Shown piece by piece: positions 7,139 through 11,870 of a stretch of 11,870 nucleotides of DNA. The first letter of the stretch is position 1. The number at the start of each line of letters is the position of its first letter. The notes below the pieces were generated by a model that saw only the letters and a list, made by a program, of their open reading frames with translations, did not search any database and was not told the DNA's origin. Source of the stretch: an uncultured Brevibacterium sp. (lineage in GTDB: Bacteria; Actinomycetota; Actinomycetes; Actinomycetales; Brevibacteriaceae). The translations under genes were made by a program, and so were the position numbers. The DNA lies in the NCBI GenBank assembly GCA_902489185.1, contig CABTZC010000034.1:1-11870 (forward strand), in the 5' to 3' direction.

Positions 7139-7144
7139 TAGAGT
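7139..7144 (+). promoter_or_regulatory. Candidate -10 element placing transcription start at the helY ATG
   Basis: TAGAGT at 7139-7144 fits the TAnnnT -10 consensus, and a start site seven bases downstream would fall on the A of the helY ATG at 7151. The gene has no strong Shine-Dalgarno, only GAGTGAG at 7141-7147. Both points fit a leaderless mRNA, which is common in actinobacteria. The -35 region is unconvincing. Confidence 0.33.
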
Positions 7145-7150
7145 GAGCAT

Positions 7151-9835
7151 ATGGACCAGCCCACTCCAGCCCAAGCTTATGCGCAGTTCCAAGCTAAAAA
7201 AGGAACCATGACCGGTCCTCTCGCAGAGTTTCGTAACGAGCTGTCGTTCGAGCTCGACGACTTTCAACTCCAGGCGTGTTCCGCTCTCAGCGACGGGCGT
7301 TCTGTTCTGGTGGCAGCCCCAACCGGCGCCGGAAAAACCATTGTCGCCCAGTTCGCCGTCAAACTTGCCGTGAGTCGTGGTGTGCGCGTTTTCTACACCG
7401 CACCCATTAAGGCACTGTCGAATCAGAAGTTCAACGAACTGTGCGATGTGTACGGTGAAGAGTCAGTGGGCTTGCTGACCGGTGACGTGTCGATCAGGCG
7501 TGACGCCCAGATCATGGTGATGACCACCGAGGTGTTGCGCAACATGATCTATTCGGGCACCGACTTAAGCGACCTCGGGTTTGTCGTTCTCGACGAGGTT
7601 CACTATCTAGGCGACCGTTTCCGGGGGCCTGTGTGGGAAGAAGTGATTATCCACTTGCCCATCCACGTGCTGTTGGTGAGCTTGTCCGCAACCGTGTCCA
7701 ACGCCGAAGAGTTTGGAGCGTGGCTGGCGGAAGTGCGCGGCTCCACAGACGTGATTGTGTCCGAACACCGCCCCGTTCCACTTCACAATCACGCGTGTGT
7801 GGGAACGGATATTTTTCCGTTGTTTGCGCCGCGCGGTTTTAACGTGAATAAAGAGCTGGAGCGCTATGTGCGCCGGTTCCAGCCGTCCCCGGGAAACCGC
7901 CGCCGAGGTCGTTATTTCACCCGCTTCCGTCGCCCTGCGAGAAGTAGTGTCATTGAGGCGTTGGGCAGTGAGAATTTGCTTCCTGCGATCTTCTTTATCT
8001 TTTCCCGCAACGGGTGTGACGATGCGCTCGATCAGTGCTTAGCCGGGGGTGTGGACCTCACATCGAGCCGCGAGAAGCAGGAAATTGCGCTACGGCTGGA
8101 TGATTTGAGCGAAGAGCTCCCTGCGGAAGATTTAGGTGTTTTGGGCTTTCACAATTTCTCGGCCGGCCTCATGCAGGGCATCGGGGTTCACCACGCTGGA
8201 CTGATTCCCCAGTTCAAAGAGGTTGTTGAAGAGCTATTTGTCCGCGGGCTTTTGCGGGTGGTGTTTGCCACCGAGACGCTTGCGTTGGGCATCAACATGC
8301 CGGCGCGCACAGTGGTGTTAGAGAAGCTCACCAAGTTCAACGGAGAATCCCATGTGCAGATCACGCCAGGGGAGTACACGCAGCTGACCGGGCGTGCGGG
8401 ACGTCGAGGGATCGACGTTGAAGGACACGCGGTCACTGTGTGGAATCCGCAGATTGAGCTCGCCGATATTGCGGCTCTTGCGTCCAAGCGCACGTATGCC
8501 CTTAAGAGCCAGTTCACTCCCACGTACAACATGGCTGCGAACCTGCTCGCACGCATGACAAGCGAAGATGCGAAAAAGGTTCTTGAGACGTCCTTTGCCC
8601 AGTACCAGGCCGACGCCGCAGTGGTGGGTCTGGCCAGGAAAGTGAGGTCAAAGGAAGAGACGCTCGCTGGCTACGAGTCTGCAATGGAGTGTTCCTACGG
8701 TGACTTCTCAGAGTACGCGGGGTTGCGGAGGACGATTGCGCAGTTAGAGAAGCGAGCGAGCAATCAGCGCAGTAAACTCCGTCAGCGCGATGTGATCGAA
8801 TCGCTCTCGCACTTGAGCGTGGGAGACACGATCTTCATTCCGAGCCGACGCGGTTTTGGAGCGTGCGTCGTTTTGCAAGCGCTCCGCAACGACGACCACG
8901 GGGTGCGCTTGCCTACAGTTCTCACGGAATCCGGGAAAGTGTGGCACTTGCGACCGCACGAAGTCACGGAACCGGCGGTCAAACTGGGCCGTATTAAGAT
9001 TCCCAAGAAGTTCAATCACAGAGTTGTCGTTCACCGAAGGCAAGTACAAGCCATTGTGGAAGCGGCTCTGGACGAAGGACGCCTGAAGGACCCCGCGGTG
9101 GTTCCGCGTTCCAAACACAAAGCACCAACGGTGGGCCAAGAAGAAATCCAGCTCGTTCGCCAGCAGTTGCGCGATCATCCGTGTCATGAATGCCCGGACC
9201 GTGAGACCCATGCCCGGTGGGCAGAACGGGCCGCAAAGATTGAGAAGGAGCTTTCAAGCCTCACCCACCAGATTGAGGGTCGTACCTCGTCGATCGCCCA
9301 CGTGTTCGATCGTGTGTGCAATGTTCTTGTCACGCTGAAGTTCCTGCCGGATGACTCGTGGATTTTGCGCCGCATCTATGGCGAGCGTGACTTGCTCACC
9401 GCGATGTCTGTCCGGGCTGGTATCTGGGATCGGCTTACCGAACCCGAGGTCGCCGCTCTGGCATCGAGCTTGGTGTATCAGGCACGTCGCGAAGAAGGAG
9501 GAGTTCCGCGGCTTCCGTCAAAACAGTTGCAAGAGGCGTTTGACGAGCTTCAACAGCTGTGGAGTCAACTGTTTCACATCGAAACTGACTCGCGTCTTCC
9601 CGTTACGCCCGAACCCGATCCGGGAATGATGAAGGCCATCTTTGCGTGGACAGAAGGCAAGACGCTCAGTAACGCAATGAGGAGTGCCGAATTCTCCGCT
9701 GGTGACTTCGTTCGTTGGGCAAAACAGACGTTGGACCTGCTGGGTCAAGTGGAAAACGTTGTCGAACCCGACACCGCCAAAGTCATCAAACGCGCTGCCA
9801 TGTCGATCCGGCGCGGTGTCGTTCTCGACAGCTAA
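7151..9835 (+). CDS. helY: SKI2/MTR4-like DEAD/DEAH-box helicase HelY
   Basis: This 894-residue superfamily 2 helicase is probably an ATP-dependent RNA helicase. Visible motifs: Q-like LDDFQLQAC (35-43), Walker A APTGAGKT (56-63), DEVH (148-151) with the RGPVWEEVI block after it, LSAT (178-181), and in the second RecA domain GVHHAGLIP, ATETLALGINMPARTV and QLTGRAGRRGID (411-422). The long middle part contains predicted coiled regions, and the C-terminus (about 720-890) resembles the DSHCT domain of Ski2/Mtr4 proteins (IYGERDLL, SLVYQARR, DFVRWAKQTLDLL). Mycobacterium tuberculosis HelY lies in the same position after tatC. I keep the first ATG because PAQAYAQFQAKKG resembles the PAERYAAxRRR N-terminus of other actinobacterial homologues; Met20 (7208) would match the shorter mycobacterial start. 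Confidence 0.93.
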   Translation: MDQPTPAQAYAQFQAKKGTMTGPLAEFRNELSFELDDFQLQACSALSDGRSVLVAAPTGAGKTIVAQFAVKLAVSRGVRVFYTAPIKALSNQKFNELCDVYGEESVGLLTGDVSIRRDAQIMVMTTEVLRNMIYSGTDLSDLGFVVLDEVHYLGDRFRGPVWEEVIIHLPIHVLLVSLSATVSNAEEFGAWLAEVRGSTDVIVSEHRPVPLHNHACVGTDIFPLFAPRGFNVNKELERYVRRFQPSPGNRRRGRYFTRFRRPARSSVIEALGSENLLPAIFFIFSRNGCDDALDQCLAGGVDLTSSREKQEIALRLDDLSEELPAEDLGVLGFHNFSAGLMQGIGVHHAGLIPQFKEVVEELFVRGLLRVVFATETLALGINMPARTVVLEKLTKFNGESHVQITPGEYTQLTGRAGRRGIDVEGHAVTVWNPQIELADIAALASKRTYALKSQFTPTYNMAANLLARMTSEDAKKVLETSFAQYQADAAVVGLARKVRSKEETLAGYESAMECSYGDFSEYAGLRRTIAQLEKRASNQRSKLRQRDVIESLSHLSVGDTIFIPSRRGFGACVVLQALRNDDHGVRLPTVLTESGKVWHLRPHEVTEPAVKLGRIKIPKKFNHRVVVHRRQVQAIVEAALDEGRLKDPAVVPRSKHKAPTVGQEEIQLVRQQLRDHPCHECPDRETHARWAERAAKIEKELSSLTHQIEGRTSSIAHVFDRVCNVLVTLKFLPDDSWILRRIYGERDLLTAMSVRAGIWDRLTEPEVAALASSLVYQARREEGGVPRLPSKQLQEAFDELQQLWSQLFHIETDSRLPVTPEPDPGMMKAIFAWTEGKTLSNAMRSAEFSAGDFVRWAKQTLDLLGQVENVVEPDTAKVIKRAAMSIRRGVVLDS

Positions 9836-9850
9836 CCGCATAGAGCGGTT
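9834..9850 (+). terminator. Hairpin between convergent helY and secA2
   Basis: AACCGC (9834-9839) and GCGGTT (9845-9850) form a perfect six-base-pair stem with a five-base loop, starting in the helY stop codon. On the + strand it is followed by a pyrimidine-rich stretch (TTCTTATTGTTCT, 9854-9866) rather than a clean T run, so it is at best a weak intrinsic terminator for helY. In the secA2 direction no T tract follows the stem. Confidence 0.4.
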
Positions 9851-9865
9851 CTGGTTCTTATTGTT

Positions 9866-11870
9866 CTACTTGCGCACGCGCTTGACGATGTTTTCAACAT
9901 CGGAACCAAACGTCGATTCGGCTGCCAAGTACGTCCACGTAGATGACGGTCGTTTCAAACCGTACGTGTCCAGGTCCACACCTTGCTCGGTGATAGTGAC
10001 GTCATTGAGAACCTCAACCGATCCATCAACGACATCGTCCCAAAACGACGAGAACACGCGCACGGATTCTGAGTTGAACGCTTCGTGAGGCTTTTCGCGT
10101 GCCAGGGTGCGCAAGTGGATACCTTCACGTAGGTCATTCAGGTATGCCAAGTGGTCGACCCAACGCTCGTCGATCTTGAACAGCAACACCGAGGTGATCG
10201 CTTGGTCCACAATCGCGTCATCGAGATCCGAATGGCGCTTCGTGAATTCCTCGTCAAGGCGTTCTTTCACTTCGTCAACACCGTGGCCCTTGCGAACCTT
10301 GACGCGTCGCTGAAGAACAAGTTGGCGCTGTTTTGCCATGAGCTCGTTGAATCGCCACGTGTCACGGTGGATCGCGGTGTTCTCACCCTCGGCTATGCGC
10401 TGAGCGTGCTCCACCATTTGTGCTGCGCGCTTGGAGTCGATGAAACCGGTTTCGTCGCCGTCTTCCACGAACCTTTGAGCGTCTGGAACGCGGTCCAACA
10501 GGCTGTCCTCAAGGGAGGTGAAGAACACCGAGGTGCCGGGGTCACCCTGACGGCCGGCACGACCTCGGAGCTGGTCATCCAAACGCGAGGACGGGTACCG
10601 TCCGGCGCCGATCACCAAAAGCCCACCCAGGTCAGCAACTTCTTCATCAGCCAGACGAATGTCTGTACCGCGCCCAGCCATCTGAGTGGACACGGTGACA
10701 GCTCCCTTAGCGCCAGCTCGCGAAATAATCTCGGCTTCTCGTGAATCATCCTTCGCGTTGAGGACTTCCGTGTCGATTCCGCGTGCTTTCAAACGCGACG
10801 CCAAGCTTTCCGATTCCGCAACCGACCGGGTGCCGATCAAAATCGGCCGACCCCTCTTGTGCTGGTCGAGAACCTCGTCAACGATCGCGCGTTCCTTCGA
10901 CTCTTGGAATGTGTACAGACGATCTGGTTCATCTTCACGCACCGTTGGGACGTTGGGCTCAATGGCGGCGATTTCTAGGTCGTAGAACTCGCGCAGATCA
11001 TCGCCCACTGCAAGGGCCGTACCGGTCATGCCACACACCGTGGGGTAGCCGTGAATCATCTCTTCAACAGTCATCTGGTCCAGGATTTCTCCGGACTCAC
11101 TGGTTTCAAGTTTCTCTTTTGCCTCAACCGCGGCTTGCAGGCCGTCGGGCCACCGCTGGAGTTGCGCTACGCGACCACGTGAGTCCGAGATGAGTTTCAC
11201 CGCACCGTCGACAATGAGATAGTCGACGTCCCGGTGAACCAGGGCCTGTGCATACAGTGCCAAGTTGATCGCCGCGAGGGTATCGGCATCTTCGCCGAAC
11301 AGTTCAACGTCGAGTGTTTTTTCCGCAAGATCGACACCCTCATCGGTGAGTGAAACAGCCTTGTGGTCCGAGCTCACTTCGAAGTGAACGCCTTCTTCGA
11401 GCTTTTCGACAAACCGGGCAATGTGGAAGTTCGCCTCCTCGACGTTCGTGGACCCAGCCAGAACCAGAGGGACACGCGCTTCGTCGATGAGAACCGAATC
11501 GGCTTCGTCAACAATGACAACATCCCGAGGTGGTACCCGAGTATCAGCGTCATCTTCAACGAACCTGTCGCGCAACAGATCAAAGCCGATCTCTTGCACG
11601 GAACCGTAAACGACCTCGGCGCCGTATGCCTCCCTGCGGGTGGCGTCGTCATCAGATTCCTGAATGGAGGACACGCTCACGCCCAAGAGCTCAAACAGCG
11701 GACGCATCCATTCAGCGTCACGGGCCGCCAGATAGTCATTCACACTCACCACGTGGACGTAACGTCCCTGCAGGGCATAACCGGCAGCCGCCATGGCACC
11801 CACCAAGGTCTTTCCCTCACCGGTGACCATTTGGACCACCATGCCGTCAAGAAGCGCCACCAAACCACGG
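9866..11870 (-). CDS. secA2: Accessory Sec translocase ATPase SecA2, 5' end outside window
   Basis: About 667 codons are present and the frame runs off the right edge (entering as RGLVALLDG), so the N-terminus, roughly 100 residues judging from mycobacterial SecA2, is missing. SecA ATPases drive preproteins through SecYEG; SecA2 handles a subset of substrates. Motifs: Walker A TGEGKT (11824-11807), VNDYLAARDAEWM, the DEAD-type IVDEADSVLIDEA, the VCGMTGTA block, VSTQMAGRGTDIRL and DQLRGRAGRQGDPG. The blocks LQRWPDGLQAAVEAKE and the ending RPSSTWTYL are those of mycobacterial SecA2 rather than SecA1. The protein ends soon after this and lacks the long C-terminal metal-binding tail of housekeeping SecA. 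The gene is convergent with helY and is not part of the proteasome operon. The stop is TAG at 9868-9866. Confidence 0.93.
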   Translation of the reverse strand, partial: RGLVALLDGMVVQMVTGEGKTLVGAMAAAGYALQGRYVHVVSVNDYLAARDAEWMRPLFELLGVSVSSIQESDDDATRREAYGAEVVYGSVQEIGFDLLRDRFVEDDADTRVPPRDVVIVDEADSVLIDEARVPLVLAGSTNVEEANFHIARFVEKLEEGVHFEVSSDHKAVSLTDEGVDLAEKTLDVELFGEDADTLAAINLALYAQALVHRDVDYLIVDGAVKLISDSRGRVAQLQRWPDGLQAAVEAKEKLETSESGEILDQMTVEEMIHGYPTVCGMTGTALAVGDDLREFYDLEIAAIEPNVPTVREDEPDRLYTFQESKERAIVDEVLDQHKRGRPILIGTRSVAESESLASRLKARGIDTEVLNAKDDSREAEIISRAGAKGAVTVSTQMAGRGTDIRLADEEVADLGGLLVIGAGRYPSSRLDDQLRGRAGRQGDPGTSVFFTSLEDSLLDRVPDAQRFVEDGDETGFIDSKRAAQMVEHAQRIAEGENTAIHRDTWRFNELMAKQRQLVLQRRVKVRKGHGVDEVKERLDEEFTKRHSDLDDAIVDQAITSVLLFKIDERWVDHLAYLNDLREGIHLRTLAREKPHEAFNSESVRVFSSFWDDVVDGSVEVLNDVTITEQGVDLDTYGLKRPSSTWTYLAAESTFGSDVENIVKRVRK

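Noticed and set aside
7123..7141. CTAAC...GTTAG inverted repeat after tatC as a terminator
   Set aside because: The stem is only five base pairs with a nine-base loop and no T tract, so it is likely chance.
7131..7153. CTGTCGGTT before helY as a PafBC-dependent (RecA-NDp-like) promoter
   Set aside because: The remembered -35 motif is TTGTCRGTG, then eight bases, then TAnnnT. The match here is partial, and the matching -10 position would fall on CATATG over the start codon, so it does not work as a promoter for helY from ATG 7151.
8744..9211. Open frame of 155 codons on the - strand inside helY
   Set aside because: It is a shadow of the helY frame without family features.
10151..10744. Open frame of 197 codons on the + strand
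   Set aside because: It lies entirely antisense to secA2, whose protein matches its family along the whole length. The translation of the antisense frame shows no recognisable motif.
9866..11870. Assignment of the - strand gene as housekeeping secA1
   Set aside because: The blocks LQRWPDGLQAAVEAKE and the ending RPSSTWTYL fit SecA2, and the long C-terminal tail with a metal-binding motif of SecA1 is absent.

Overview
This window is a compact stretch of an actinobacterial (Actinomycetota) chromosome carrying the Pup-proteasome locus, the twin-arginine translocase genes, a large SKI2-type helicase and most of an accessory SecA2. The assignment to Actinomycetota rests on the prokaryotic ubiquitin-like protein Pup, a threonine-type 20S core particle, the PafA ligase, the paired WYL regulators PafB/PafC and an actinobacterial-type SecA2. 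By eye the base composition is only moderately G+C-rich, well below Streptomyces or Mycobacterium. A tandem-FKBP lipoprotein inside the operon fits a non-mycobacterial lineage. A Micrococcales-type organism is my best guess, but the genus cannot be fixed from the sequence alone.

Layout. Bases 1-35 probably hold the last codons of an upstream gene, most likely dop. Then, all on the + strand, come pup (37-225), prcB (222-1019), prcA (1016-1780), pafA (1777-3237), an FKBP-type peptidyl-prolyl isomerase lipoprotein (3261-4196, possible upstream start at 3234), pafB (4196-5167) and pafC (5160-6035). These are joined by stop/start overlaps, apart from the lipoprotein, which may start 23 bases after the pafA stop on its own ribosome binding site. 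After a 24-base gap with its own Shine-Dalgarno and a possible promoter come tatA (6060-6344) and tatC (6341-7126). After another 24-base gap comes helY (7151-9835). A small hairpin separates helY from the convergent secA2 on the - strand (9866 to beyond the window end). No stretch longer than 36 bases lacks a gene. I see no RNA genes, mobile elements or CRISPR arrays.

How the genes work together. Pup is made with a C-terminal Gln, so it needs the deamidase Dop (probably just upstream) before PafA can link it to substrate lysines. Pupylated proteins are unfolded by the ATPase ARC/Mpa, which is not in this window, and degraded by PrcA/PrcB. PafB and PafC together form the transcriptional activator of the LexA-independent DNA-damage response. 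TatA/TatC export folded proteins, HelY is an RNA/DNA helicase, and SecA2 exports a subset of proteins; these are neighbours rather than proteasome parts. The order pafA-pafB-pafC-tatA-tatC-helY matches the known actinobacterial arrangement.

I found no clearly new system here. The points most worth a second look are a roughly 25-residue insertion in PafA, a tandem-FKBP lipoprotein with one degenerate domain inside an intracellular-proteolysis operon, a possible leaderless helY transcript, and the placement of secA2 beside the Tat genes.
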